A program made the position numbers and the translations under genes. This document shows, one piece after another, positions 10,989 through 22,271 of a DNA stretch of 64,000 bases (position 1 is its first letter; every line of letters starts with the position of its first letter). The stretch lies in NCBI GenBank assembly GCA_944472155.2, contig OX235275.1:58731228-58795227 (forward strand), in the 5' to 3' direction. The notes below the pieces were generated by a model. The model searched no databases and was not told the DNA's origin. It worked only from the letters and a program-made list of their open reading frames with translations. The stretch comes from Trichobilharzia szidati. Taxonomy: Eukaryota; Platyhelminthes; Trematoda; Strigeidida; Schistosomatidae.

Positions 10989-11002
10989 CAGAATAAATTA
11001 TT

Positions 11003-11269
11003 CTTTACACATCAACAGAAATTCAGACCATAGGTAAACTGCCAATATCTGATTGATGATTGCATTAATGATGAGTTTATGGCTAACAATGATAGTTAGT
11101 AGGTCCTAAAACATTGAGATTACTATAAATAGCAACAAGGATGAACAAAAATTGCATAATTGTATATATACTACTGATAAATTGATATAAGTAGTTAGAG
11201 ACTTCTCAGAACAAGTTTGCATTTCTTCTATCTGGCAAGTAATTACTACTGCTTCACGTGACTACATCT
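11003..11269. other. Unassigned AT-rich interval
   Basis: No identified gene or repeat. Confidence 0.35.
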
Positions 11270-11524
11270 CAAGTACTAACATCGACCAGTAGTATTATTC
11301 GTTATGATATCAAATAAATAAAGCACCATAACAGCAGTTTGTGCAGAATAAAATCGTACCATCATATCATCGTATCATCTATATATCATTGGCTTCTCAT
11401 CATCCGATGCTTACAGCCTAAACATATTACTAAATTTAAGTACAGAAAGAATTTTAACATACTTGCAATTTTCACATGATTTCAGTTGACAGAGAGTTCA
11501 ATTTTAAACAAAAAGAAATCAATG

Positions 11525-12937
11525 TATGCACACAACGGAAAACTCAGTGAGGCGTTTGAAGTGCATACAAGAGTAAGATAAGGACGCCTGCCTACGATCA
11601 TCGACGATATTGTTAATTGTGGTGGACTGGATTATGCGTCAGACTGTCCGTTGGGAGTGAGAAGACAGGAATACGTTGGATCACCGATAAACAGAAACTC
11701 TAGAAGATATGGATTTCGCAGATAATATGGGTCTAATGCTACACAAACTCGAAGACTTACAGGCGAAAATTAAAAAATGGCTGAAGAATACGACAGACAG
11801 CTAAGACAGGACTCCAGGTGAACATAGAGAAGACGGAGATGATGAAGATAACCAACGAACCGCAACAACAATAACCGGCACCAATCATCATCAACGGGAG
11901 ATATTTAAAAGAGGTTACTTCCTCCCTTCATTTGTCTAGCCAGGAAGCACCATTTCAACCACAGGCAGTCGCACAGCATGTGTCAAGGAACTTAGCCCTA
12001 AGTTCCCATTGTAACGAAGGCCATTTGAACCGACAATAACTAAGTATTTGTTTCAACTTTAAATCCAAAACACCAGTATTCCTTGAACGAATTTTTATTG
12101 TTTGGCAATTAAAGCGAGACCAAATACAAAGTCTACAAACAAATGTTTAGTACAAATGAAGTTATAAAGTACTTTTATTCGTGTTCCTTTCCGCCTTCTT
12201 CCAACTTGCACACGATCGAACGATTCGCGCCTTCAAGTTGCCCACCAATGACTGCCAGTTCCAATAAACAAACGTTCAATGTTCACGTCTATTGACAGCA
12301 TGGATGAAGATGTCATAGCTAGACACTGTCGGAAAGGCAAGATATGCCTTCATCAACCTGAAACCAGTTTGGAAATCTTCTGCACTCGAACAGCATATAG
12401 AACAAGATTCGGATTTTCAACACCAGTGTCAAGTCGGTCCTTCTATACTGATCAGAAATATGGAGTGCGCGTCATGAAAAGGATTCCCAACAGCCTATTG
12501 TAGACTTTTATCAACAGCTGCCACCTTCTCTGGTTCCACACTGAAGATCAAATGGCCAGTCGGCCGGCCAGCTAGCCAGAAAGAATTAGCAGTAAGGAAC
12601 TCTAGCTGGGAACAAACCAACAGGCGAGAACCGGTTGCTCAACAAGTAAGTAGGAGAAAATGGAGATGGATGGATCGGGCATACGTTGAGGAGGCCGTCA
12701 AATGACATCGCATGCAATTCAGGCTATCACTGGAGTGGAATCTCAATAGGAAGCGATAAGTGAGTCGTCGGTGGCGAGGGTTACATGGAGGAGATCGTGT
12801 GAGTGGAAGGAGATGAGAGAGTTTGGGCGACCCTGAACCCAGCTGAATAGGATAGCAGAAAATGGAACAGTGTGGAGATGTTGTTGAAGCCCTATGTTCC
12901 ACTCGGAACCCAAGGGAATAGTAATAATAATATAATA
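11525..12937 (+). mobile_element. LINE-A copy 3, itself split by a solo LTR
   Basis: A degraded RT (a FADN in place of FADD near 11710, HKLEDLQAK) and the family C-terminus (the TSLEIFCTRT block near 12360 and a WRWIGHTL-like WRWMDRAYV block near 12660) are present, ending ACCCAAGGGAATAGTAATAATAA. A 5-bp target duplication, CAATG, lies at 11520-11524 and 12938-12942. Frames are broken throughout. Confidence 0.8.
11981..12297 (+). mobile_element. Solo LTR of a second family (317 bp)
   Basis: It starts TGTCAAGGAAC and ends TATTGACA (6-bp terminal inverted repeat TGTCAA/TTGACA). A perfect 5-bp target duplication, GCATG, lies at 11976-11980 and 12298-12302. TG...CA ends, the 5-bp duplication and an AATAAAC near 12262 suit an LTR. 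It resembles none of the seven family 1 copies. Only one copy occurs here, so the strand is inferred from the AATAAA. Confidence 0.65.
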
Positions 12938-13020
12938 CAATGGTGGAGGAGTTACCTAATAAAGGCAAGAGGTTAAAGCCAGGTATTATGTAATCAGATG
13001 GAAGAGAGAATAAAGACGTC

Positions 13021-13140
13021 GTTGACACTGTTATGCAACGCCTGGAAGATGGTAGTCTCCAGAGGTCGATTTGCCAAAAGCCGACACGGAATGGACGGTA
13101 ACTGGATTTTAATGGTTTTATCCAAATAGCTATAAACCAG
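13021..13140. other. Short unassigned interval
   Basis: Nothing recognised. Confidence 0.3.
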
Positions 13141-14280
13141 CACTAATGGTAATAATAATAACCTGCTTTATTCCAAAAAAACAGTACTTATAATACAGAA
13201 TAGAATTAACAGCATTTGTTACGATATGGCATCTAATTCACTCAAAATACAAGCAAAATCAACCACAGAAATTTGTCCACTTTTACAGTAGGAATAAAGT
13301 CAGAAATGTGCAAAGTAAAAAATGAGAATAATAAATATAATAGTAATAATAATAACAGCGAGTTTGTTTCAAACAGTATTGTCGACACAGTTTGGAAATT
13401 TTTGCATGTTATAGAGTATTGAATCTAATGTTCTGTTGATATAGCATGGTGAGGGAAGAAGCAAAAAATAACAATTATTACAGAGCTTAAATGATGTTTA
13501 CACTTATGAGAAAAAATAAACAAAACAAAAATTTGAGAGGATTATAAATATAAGAAGAACAATAACAATAAAGCTTGGTGGGATAAGGGTGGAGAAAATG
13601 TGTTATTTATTAGTGCAAAGAAGGTTAGTTGGTTTGTCCCTGATATTATTTTCACATGAAATACGCGCCAAATATGGTATCGTGGAATTTTTATCCTTAC
13701 ACGTGTGTGCAGAAAGTCTTTTGAAATGACTTCTTGTTCTACCTGAGGAGGAGATGTAACGTGAAAACTTCGGGTAAAGTGGATGCTTACAGTCTGAAAA
13801 AATTCCTCTAGCAAATTTGTTGCATGACATCAAGTGCCTATCAATAATGACAATGTCAACGATATGGCCCAATGGGATACCACCACTCGCCTTACTGACA
13901 GTCTTCAGAGTTCTACAAAACATGGTAGTCTTTTCTAAGCAACCCAGGAAAGAATAAGAGTGAACTGTAAAAGGGGGGGGTTGAGTTATGCCTGAGTGTC
14001 TTAACTTCTTAATGTAAGAAGTCAGACAAAAATTTTTTTAGAATTCGCTAAGATGTGGGAAGACCAGGATAGATCAGAATGAAGGATTAATCCAAGATAC
14101 TCAACTTCAGACTTGGTTTGTATATCAGTATCATCAATTTTGCAACGGTCAAAGGAACCAACAGCTTCATTTAACTTCCTTTTACATCGGAAACTGAAAT
14201 TAACAGTCTGATATTTGGAAGGATTTAGTTTAAGACCATTAGACGAAGATCATTTACTGACTCCTGATAGAAGGCTATTC

Positions 14281-15108
14281 AAATAATAGAGAAGATTTGT
14301 AGCTCGGGCGGATGATTTGCAATTAGTTGTGTTCTCTGAGCTGGTTGGTTTAGTTGCAGAGCTTTCGTCGTTCTTCTGGACATCTTCAGCGCAGTATTTA
14401 GCATAAAGTGAAATGATTTAAATTTTTCCTGAGTGATAGAATTGCGTCTCCCGGTAACCATCTTTACATATGTATTGATCATTTTCTCTCGACTTGGATT
14501 TTAAACTTTCTGGTCACATGATTTACTTTTATTAGTTGGTATATTTGGTCTATATTAACGTGTTTGTTAATTGCATTTTCGTTTGAGTACCAGGCTTCTA
14601 GGAATTCTAATTAACAAAATAAATTGTCTGAACTGTAACAGGTATTACACTGGCCAAAGTGGGCGTCTCCTTCGAATCAGAATCCAGGAACACAAATCAG
14701 CCGTGAAAAGACATGATATGTATTCTTTCATATCAATGCATATAGACAATTATGGACATCCGTTTGATTGGGATACTGTTGAAATCTTAGACGAAAAAAT
14801 ACCAAAAGTGCCAGGGAATTCCTAGAAGCCTGGTACTCAAACGAATGTGCAATTAACAAACATGTTAATATAGACGAGATATACCAACTAGTATAAAGTA
14901 AATCAGGTGACCAGAAATTTTAAAATCCAAATCAATAGAAAATGGTCAATACATATGTAAAGATGGTTACCGGGAGACGCAATTATATCACTCATGAAAA
15001 ATTTAAATCATTTGACTTTATGCTAGAAATCGCGCTGAAGATGTTGTCCAGAAGGACGACGAAAGCTCAGCAAACAAACCAACCGGCTTAGAGAACACTA
15101 TTAATTGC
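14281..15108 (+). mobile_element. PLE foldback: second GIY-YIG fragment between inverted pseudo-LTRs
   Basis: The architecture and length (828 bp) match the element at 10152-10988, but the insertion is independent. The 12-bp target duplication AGAA(R)GCTATTC lies at 14269-14280 and 15109-15120 (11 of 12 match), within the CR1 copy. The frame at 14571-14825 encodes INKINCLNCNRYYTGQSGRL (YIG changed to YTG) and RIRIQEHKSAVKRHD. The left arm is 14281-14560, the right arm about 14860-15108. Confidence 0.85.
15031..15070 (+). ncRNA. Hammerhead-like motif in a PLE pseudo-LTR
   Basis: The core CTGAAGA (15035-15041) is followed by a single T, a 7-bp stem GTTGTCC/GGACGAC closed by AGAA (one G-U pair), then GAAA at 15061-15064. 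PLE pseudo-LTRs are known to carry hammerheads. The extra T before stem II and an unclear stem I leave activity open. Confidence 0.5.
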
Positions 15109-15714
15109 AGAAAGCTATTCATCTTAATACAGTCTAGCTGTGAGTTAACAGACATTGAAATAGTTAGATCGTCCACCTACTTAACAAAGTTCATTCCGTC
15201 ATCAGAGTGAGGCAAGTCATCCAAGAAGAAAGAAAACCATTAAAGAAGAAAGAACTGCGCCTTGAGGGACACCAGCCTCAGTAAGCAATGAAGTGGACGA
15301 CTTTCCCTGAAAATACAGTGTACTGCTTTCTTCTTGAGGAATAACAATGCAGCCATTTGATAACCCAACAGTCAGTTTGAGTTTCAGCAAGCTTGTTTAA
15401 CAAAATGTCCCTACGTGTTGAGTCGATAGTAGATGTGTAATGTAGGAAGGTGCAGCGAACAAATTCGGTCCTCCTTGTCTAAATCAGAGATGATGTTATG
15501 ATGCAAGACTGCAGCTGCATTTAAAGTACTTCTACTGTGTTCATAGGCGAATTGTTTAGGATCGTTGAGGGCTTTAAGGGAAGGTTGAAGATTAAGTAAG
15601 AGCAACACTTCCATAGTTTTCAAAAAAGGAGAGGTTATGGCAATAGGTCTAAATTTAACACATGCTCCAGTGAATGAGTCAAAACTCTATTCTATAGAGT
15701 CGGTGAAATATACT

Positions 15715-17050
15715 CTACAGACAAATTAGATGAAAAATTTATGATCCTCGAAAAGATGTTGAAAAACAGCGGCTACTCTCAGAGATTCATTAACAAGTAT
15801 GGAAGATTTAAATGCTCTAATGCCAAATAAATCACAGTGGGAGAGAAGCCAACCTTTATTCAACTTGATTTTAAAGGTGAAAATATTGCAAGAGTAGTCA
15901 AAAGAAGACTGACTACCTCACTAGCCAGAGCCTATCCAGCAGCTAATTTGGTTCCAGTATACCCGGCAACATGCTGTTTGCTGCAATCAAAAATCGATAG
16001 ATACCCTTCTCATATTAACACCAACTGTGTGTACAAATTTACGTGTATCTGTGTGAGCAGTTATATTGTTAGAACAGAGAGAATGGCACACCTACGATTG
16101 TCTGAACATGTACCAAAAAGTCTACATCTTAAGGGAACAAAGGCTTACAATAGTACCATTGCCAGACATCTCCTTGATACGAGTCATGAGATGGACATTG
16201 CAAAATTATCAATGGACGAAATAGTTCATTTCTCATCAAGTTTGTTGGCATTAGATGGTTGGAGGCAATCGGCAGAAAGCCCCGTCTGACCTAGGTTTTG
16301 AGCTAGCTGGCACTCATCAGCAAGGCGTATCTGCAACCACCTCAAAGGAACTCATGTCCCTTCTGAGATTCGAACCCGCGTCACCCAGTGAGTACTGCAG
16401 ACAGAGACGTTACCACTGAGCTATTCAGGCTCACGACTGACCTCCTGTAGGACTGTATTGGATATTTTTGATTGCACACTAGTCAGTAAATAGTGTAATG
16501 TGTCTAGTCCTACCTTCGTTGCAGACTGGATTCTATCGGTCTCCAACCATGTAATACCAACAATTCATAGTGATGGCGAGTCACCTAACATGGTGGCCAC
16601 ATTGCAAGCTTGACTGATAGGATAGGACTAGACACATTACACTAGTTACTGACTAGTGTATAATCAAAAATATCTCGTCAGGTTTACTGAAGCAATCTCC
16701 TTCAAGCTCCTGAAACCCGATTTATGTGTTCAGAAAGAAGTGGCAGTTGTGAGTCTTTCCTTGCCATTCCGGTAACTGATTGTCTTTATTCTCTCTTCCC
16801 TCTGATTAAGTAATCTTTGGCTTTATTTAACGTCTTGACTTTATTACATAACTCCTCTACCGTTGATTTGTTTCTGTTTAAACTTGAACTATCTGTCAAC
16901 TGAAATCACATGAAAATTGCCGGTATGTTAAAATTGTTCCTGGGAATAAAATTAGTAATATGTTAAGGCTGTAAACAACAGGTGGTGAGAAGCCTATGAG
17001 ATATGGAAATGATGGTACCATATTATTCTGCACAAACCAATGTTGTTCTT
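15715..17050 (+). mobile_element. PLE copy: linker, decayed GIY-YIG and 3' tail, split by SINE-D
   Basis: The frame at 15837-16289 includes PTFIQLDFKGENIARVVKRR, NTNCVYKFTCICVSSYIVR and LRLSEHVPKSLHL. This is the region before and across the GIY-YIG domain, with the YIG changed to YIV. After the SINE-D insertion it resumes at about 16686 with LLKPDLCVQKEVAVVSLSLP, the usual C-terminus, then the 3' UTR to about 17050. Upstream RT is missing. Confidence 0.75.
16244..16672 (-). mobile_element. SINE-D copy 1, near full length
   Basis: The reverse complement has a tRNA-like head (AATAGCTCAGTGGTAACG and GGGTTCGAATCTC), then CTGATGAG near a weak AAAAC core. The flanking 16457-16511 and 16621-16676 are inverted copies (GTAATGTGTCTAGTCC shared). 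A 13-bp target duplication, TCTC(R)TCA(R)GTTT, lies at 16231-16243 and 16673-16685 (11 of 13 match), inside the PLE. Confidence 0.7.
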
Positions 17051-17474
17051 GCTTTATTCAAATTCACAAATGCGATTAGATATATGAAATATAGCGCAAT
17101 TTTCAAGTGTTGAGTTGTAAGGGAATTCGGTCACTAACCTAAAAATCTTTAACATAACAAATGAAAACTTGTGATCACTGGACAATTGTTTCCCCTCCCC
17201 CCTTGGTTTCTGTGACTCTTTCAGAAGTGAACACGCAAGATCTAACTAGGAAACAGGTTGTAATCTGATGAATCCCAACTTATTTCATTACACAAAATAT
17301 AAGTTAACACATTTGGAGGATCAAAGCACTCATCTCATAATCTAAGTGACTTGAGTTCAATCCCTAAGGGGTTGTCTATTCACACTACTTAGTAGTTTCA
17401 AGTTTGGACAATTTAGCCTCGGTTTTCAAACACTCTCTAAATGGTGTCGGTTTGTGATGTAATCTATATTTAGA
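17051..17474. other. Unassigned interval
   Basis: Nothing recognised apart from generic AT-rich sequence. Confidence 0.35.
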
Positions 17475-17581
17475 TCGGACACAAGTTAATAACTGGTGTA
17501 ATCTGTCTAATCCTTTGTTTGGTGCAGACGGAATTCTATCAGTCAGGCTAGAGATGGGACCACCATGCTAAGTAGCCTGAC

Positions 17582-18433
17582 GACTTACTTACTTGGGAAG
17601 TACTATCAGCCCCAACGGGTTGATCTCTGACGAAATCTCAGCACGAATACAGAGGACTAGTTACGCATATGCCAGTTTACGCCGTCTCTGGCGTAGGCGT
17701 GATATCCGGCTGGCTATCGACCAAAGGGCGTGTGTACTGCTCAACAGTTCGCTCCGTCCTCCTTTATGGCTGTGAGACCTGGCCATTGAGAGCAGAAGAC
17801 ATGAAAAGATTAGCTGTCTTCGATCATAGGTGCCTGCGTTCTATATCCCATGTGAAGTGGTATAATAAGGTGAGCAATATTGAGGTTAGGCGTCGAATGC
17901 TAGGTAGGTGGGAGGGGAAATCAATCGACGAGACTGTGAAATTACATCGACTGAGATAGTTAGGACATGTGCTACGTATGCCTAGTCATCGCCTTCCTCG
18001 ACAATGGGCAATGTTAGCTGATATAGGTTGAGGCTGGAAAAGAGCTGGCGGTGGTCAAACCAAAACATGGCACCAGTCAATGAAATCCACAACAGTTAAT
18101 CTAAGCCACGTAGGAAGGTGTAGACTTCCTGACTGGTTGGGGTCTTCGGAACGGTAAAAACCAATGGTTGGAAACAATTGGTGACATGGCTCAAAATCGT
18201 TCTTGGTGATGGCTGGTGCAGATGCATCCACTCTTTGTGCCTTATGACTTCCAATAAAACTGTTTTTTTCTTCGTTTTTACCATACCTTTGTCTCACACC
18301 CCTGTTTACTGTCTATATTATGCATTTCTCCTACTTTCTTCCCTTCCTTTGTGTGCGACAAGGAGGGAGTGTGGCGACTTAAACTCCCGCAAATATGTGC
18401 AAAGTTCTATGTTGAAAACCGACCGACCGACCG
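17582..18433 (+). mobile_element. LINE-B copy 3, 3' end, best preserved
   Basis: A 12-bp target duplication, AAGTAGCCTGAC, lies at 17570-17581 and 18434-18445. Two overlapping frames encode [20 protein letters not shown] and then [40 protein letters not shown] and VKLHRLR. The 3' region ends in a (CCGA)n tail at 18418-18433. Only the region C-terminal to the RT is present. I recognise this block from schistosome RTE-like LINEs. Confidence 0.85.
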
Positions 18434-18635
18434 AAGTAGCCTGACATCAAACAAAGGACTAGACACATTACACTAATTACTTACTAGTGTCCAGTGATAG
18501 TGTCCAATACAATCCTACAGAGGGTCAATTGCGAGCTCGAATAGCTCAGATTGGTAACGTCTCTGACTGCAGCACCGCGTGACACGGGTTCGAATCTCAG
18601 AAGGGACATGAGTTCCTTCATGGTTACAGACACAC

Positions 18636-18680
18636 CTGACTGACGAGTGTCAACTAGCACGAAACCAAGGCTTCCTTCCG
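18636..18680 (+). ncRNA. Hammerhead-like motif in SINE-D copy 2
   Basis: The core CTGACGA (18640-18646, a full match to CTGAnGA) is followed by a short stem GTG...CAC around TCAACTAG and GAAA at 18661-18664. Stem III (CCAAGG/CTTCC region) is poor and stem I is not clear. All core nucleotides are intact, so this is one of the better candidates outside SINE-Sma. Confidence 0.5.
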
Positions 18681-18889
18681 ATTAACTTCAACCATCTAAT
18701 GTCAACAATTCACGACGTGGTTTATATTCAGCATGGCTTACATAATAAATAATAGTTTGCACTCAATTTCATAAAGAAGTAATAATATGACAAAGTGAAT
18801 AGATACTGTATGTCTCAATAAACTATACTCATATGGAGATAGGAAATGGTGAATGAAATATACGGAATGAGGAATAATAATGACTTAGA

Positions 18890-19125
18890 TTCTTTTTATT
18901 CCTTTACGTCCCTAATGGAACATATAGCGTCAAGGTAGAGCTTTGAAGTTTCGATAGCAATGGTTTTGTTTTTACGGGGTGGGGTTGCTAGCCACATGCC
19001 CAACCTTCCCTTATTACTAGCCTCACTACCAGCTTAGAGGGGGTTAGGTGTGCGTCGACCAGGGATTCAACCACAGAACACACAGATGGTTGGCGAGCGT
19101 CTTATCTCTGAACTACTGACGCACC
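18890..19125 (-). mobile_element. SINE-C copy 1
   Basis: It is the reverse complement of the full copy at 45816-46069: tRNA-like head with GGTGCGTC acceptor-type ends at about 19050-19125, body with the GGGTTGCTAGCC landmark, and tail near 18890. The B box is altered. Confidence 0.7.
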
Positions 19126-19174
19126 AAGGACTTAAATATAACAAATCTAAATCTCATTTACCTATGGAGACAGA

Positions 19175-20285
19175 ATGTAGATATTATACAATTATACATC
19201 TCATCCAACAGTTGTACGATAGTGCTTCATACCAAGTAATCCACAACGGGAAACTCACAGAACCCTTCGAAGTGAGTAAGACAAGCTGGCTCCTTACTAT
19301 CTTCAGTGGTTTTCCAGACTGTGGTAGACTGGATAATGCGACAGACAGTGGACAGCGACGAAACATGCATAAAATGGACCCACATAAAAACGCTTGGAGG
19401 ATCTGAACTTCGCCGATGATATATATCTGATTTCCGACAAACTCGAAGATATGCAAGTGGTGAAAAGCAACAAGTTGGAAGAAGAAGCATCAAAGCCACG
19501 TCTTCCGGTGAAAATAGAGAAAACAGAGGTAATGAATATCCCTGGCCAACACGAACAGCAACAACAACAGACAACGATCAGCATAAATGGGAGAAATCTG
19601 AAAGAAGCAACCTGCTTTACATACCCACCTGGGAAGCGTAGTTACAACTACGGGCGGAACTGAAGAGGGTATCAAAGCGGCGAGAATCGGCAAAGCAAGA
19701 CAAACTTTCACTACTCTCAAGTCTCTGTGGAGGTCAGCAGCACTGAGCATGAAAAATAAAATCTGGATTTTCAACTCCAGTGTGAAGTCAGTGTTACTAT
19801 ACGGATCACAGACGTGGTGCCGCGTCATGAAGAGCACCTCAAACAAACTACAGACCTTAATCAACAGCTGTCTTCTCTCAATACTACTCAAGATTAGATG
19901 ACCGGACAGAAAAGATCAACAACAGGGATCTCTGGCAATGAGCGGACCAACAAACCCAGCAGCAACCGATTGTGCAACAAATATGCAGGGAGAAATGGAG
20001 CTAGGTGGATTGGCCATACTCTGAGAAAACAAACCCTCATTAAGTGAGTGACATCATATGCCAGCCCATCGCTCGAGTGGAACCTTGTCGGATGGGAAGC
20101 GGCGAGTTGGTCGTCAGTTCGAGGGTGACATGGAGGAGGAGGCCATATGAAGAGGAGATGAAAGAATGTGGGCAGACGTGGAGACAGGTAATGAAAACGT
20201 TGGCGGCGAACCAATCTCAGTGCAGACGTGCGGCTGAAGCCGTATACTCCTCTAGGAACTAAAGGAAACAATTATAATAATAATG
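19175..20285 (+). mobile_element. LINE-A copy 4 with RT remnant
   Basis: Consecutive frames give HLIQQLYDSASYQVIHNGKL, then LNFADDIYLISDKLEDMQ (catalytic FADD). C-terminal blocks follow: TFTTLKSLWRS-like, YGSQTWCRVMKSTSNKLQTL-like and, near 20044-20262, ARVEPCRMGSGELVV to CRRAAEAVYSSRN. The 3' end is CTAGGAACTAAAGGAAACAA with a short (AAT)n tail. Frameshifts throughout. The RT N-terminus and endonuclease are missing. Confidence 0.8.
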
Positions 20286-20304
20286 ATTTTCAAGAATCAG
20301 TTTG

Positions 20305-20540
20305 CAGGGATTGTTTAAGTTACAGGTTAGACCAAGAATCGATATCAGTTACAGAAGAACCATTGAAAACCAGCTGGGAGTACTGTAAAGCTGTTTCATC
20401 AGCCTAATTTGGGATTCATCGGTAGTACACACCCACCGCTGGAGTTCGAACCCCAGGACCTTCCGGTTACAAGGCAAGCTGGTATACCCTTCAGTCACTA
20501 GTTTTCCAGCTATGGCTTTCACTGGTTCTCTAACTGATAT
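20305..20540 (-). mobile_element. SINE-B copy 5
   Basis: The reverse complement has GGTATACCAGCTTGCC, the B box GGGGTTCGAACTCC, GAAACAGCTTTACAGTAC and the tail. The core reads CCGATGA with stem II ATCCC/GGCTGAT weakened. A stray forward tail piece (TCACTGGTTCTCTAACTGAT) follows at 20516-20540. Confidence 0.7.
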
Positions 20541-20703
20541 TAATAGTGTCTATATTCCAAGCAGTATATCTGATAGAGTGTGGTATTCCCAGCGTGCTGT
20601 AGTACAATATCGTATCTGATTTCCTCTTCACATTACATAATACGGTGAGAAGGTGGGAATAATTAACAGGACACTTACACTGGTAATACTGCTGAATAAG
20701 TAT

Positions 20704-20878
20704 TACTTTTATTATTATTACTATTCCCTTGGATTCCGAGTGGATCATTGGGCTTTAACAACACATCTACACTTCGTTCTATTTTCTGCCATCCTCTTCA
20801 TCTGGGTTCACAATTGCCCATAATCTCTCATCTCCTCCATGTCAACCTCTCACCGACGACTCACTTGCCTCTGAATAA
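20704..20878 (-). mobile_element. LINE-A copy 5, extreme 3' end
   Basis: It begins with the reverse (AAT)n tail and the CCCTTGGATTCCGAGTGG landmark and covers the last 50 or so codons of the family, degraded. No target duplication was found. Confidence 0.65.
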
Positions 20879-21312
20879 GTAAATCAATATAAAACTGAAA
20901 TTTAAGTGGAAATATAAACAACAATATTATAATTGGCGGAATAATAAAGATGGCCGTTTACTTGGTGTTTCTCAGTAAGTTGGTAGTGTCACGTCTAACA
21001 CATTTCTTATCACAACATATGTGTCCCGACCAAATAAGATATTGCAAAGATTTTATACTTAGTCGTCGGAGCATAAAATCTTCTATAGCTGCTTCTATTT
21101 CTACCTGATGAGATGCAAGCAGCGAGTGCTTAGGGTCTAACAAGATAACATCCGCTAATCTCTGGCATTATTCTATGTGTCTGTCTAAAACAGTATCAAC
21201 GAGTTAGTTTAGCGACACCATGCTAGCCTTATTGATAGCCTTTAGTGCCCTTCACAGTTTAACAAAGTCTTTCTTAATTAGTCCAGGAAAGATTAAGGTA
21301 TGGGGGAGTAGT

Positions 21313-21722
21313 CCCCGACGGGCATTACTAGCTGATATAGGTGCAGATTGGAAAAAGAGTAAGTGGTGGCCAAACAAAAACATGGCCTCATCAATCCATG
21401 AAATCCTTGACAGTTAAACTGAGTCAGGTAGGGAGATGCAGACTACCGGGTTGGGGCTCTCGGGACTCTAAGAATCAATGGCTGGAGACGATAGGTGACA
21501 TGGCTCAAAATCGTTGTCAATGGCGCAGATGTATTCAGTCTCTGTAATCTTTCATATTCCTCTCTACCATTACTCATTCTGTTCCACTCTTATACTTGTC
21601 AAAAATCTATTGATTTTCTTCACTCATCTTCTTGTCTACCTTTGTGTGCTATTTGGAACGTGGCAACTCGAACTGCCGCACTTTGGTGCCAAGTTCTATG
21701 TTGAATCCAGACAGACAGACAG
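21313..21722 (+). mobile_element. LINE-B copy 4, short 3' insertion (410 bp)
   Basis: A 13-bp target duplication, ATGGGGGAGTAGT, lies at 21300-21312 and 21723-21735. Frames carry GQTKTWPHQSMKSL, LSQVGRCRLPGWGSRDSKNQ and GDMAQNRCQWRRCIQSL. The 3' tail is (CAGA)n. It is the shortest LINE-B copy and is inserted in CR1. Confidence 0.85.
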
Positions 21723-22271
21723 ATGGGGGAGTAGTACAGAAGAATAGGCAGAATACAAGAAATTAACAAACTTAGAAAGTAGACACTAAATGATGCCATA
21801 CTGTCTTAACTTCCTTACATAGAACGCTAAACAAAATGCCTTTCTAGACACTAACATGAGATAATGAAGTGACCAGAAGAGATCTTAGGAAATACACAAG
21901 CCAAAGTATTTAACACTCTACTCATTTCCAACTTCAGTGTCGACTATGATACAACAATCATGAGAACGAACCAGTTCAGCTAAATCATGTTTATGCCTGA
22001 AAGTGAAATTAACCACCTGACACATTTGCAAGGATTTACCATCGGACTATTTGACAACAACCAATGAGTAATTTCTAACAAAAATTTATTCACTTTGGAC
22101 GAGTCTGATTGAAAAGTATCTGGCATGCAAACGATCAGATCATCAGTCTCATCAGAATGGTACAAGTCATGTGCGAAGAAATAAAACAGAAAATGAGAAA
22201 GAACAACACACTTAGGAATACCGACTACAGTAATTAAAGCACTGGAAGATTTCCTACTATAAACAGTGTAC

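Larger units (their letters stand above)
11270..13020 (-). mobile_element. PLE 3' tail interrupted by LINE-A copy 3
   Basis: Positions 11300-11519 and 12943-13015 are together the reverse complement of 16770-17045, the 3' untranslated part of the PLE at 15.7-17.0 kb. The break falls exactly at the LINE-A target duplication CAATG, and the 16.8-kb copy shows the uninterrupted site. Outer edges are approximate. Confidence 0.7.
13141..15665 (-). mobile_element. CR1-like LINE copy 1, split by a PLE
   Basis: Reading from the right, the minus strand encodes RT blocks including FLKTMEVLLLLNLQPSLKA and FAYEHSRSTLNAAAVLHHNI near 15411-15640. After the PLE at 14281-15108 comes the C-terminus at 13603-13923 (LKTVSKASGGIPLGHIV and IPYLARISCENN), then a 3' UTR ending in (ATT)n at about 13146. 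The YxDD-bearing part is not intact and several stops are present. It is homologous to the copy at 23.9-25.0 kb. Confidence 0.75.
17475..18725 (+). mobile_element. SINE-D copy 2, split by LINE-B copy 3
   Basis: The left part (17475-17581) and right part (18446-18725) share the inverted GTCTAATCC/GGACTAGAC element seen in copy 1. The tRNA-like head lies at about 18535-18600 (GAATAGCTCAGATTGGTAACG and CGGGTTCGAATCTC). It is followed by a hammerhead-like core and the CAACCATCTAATGTC tail. Confidence 0.7.
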
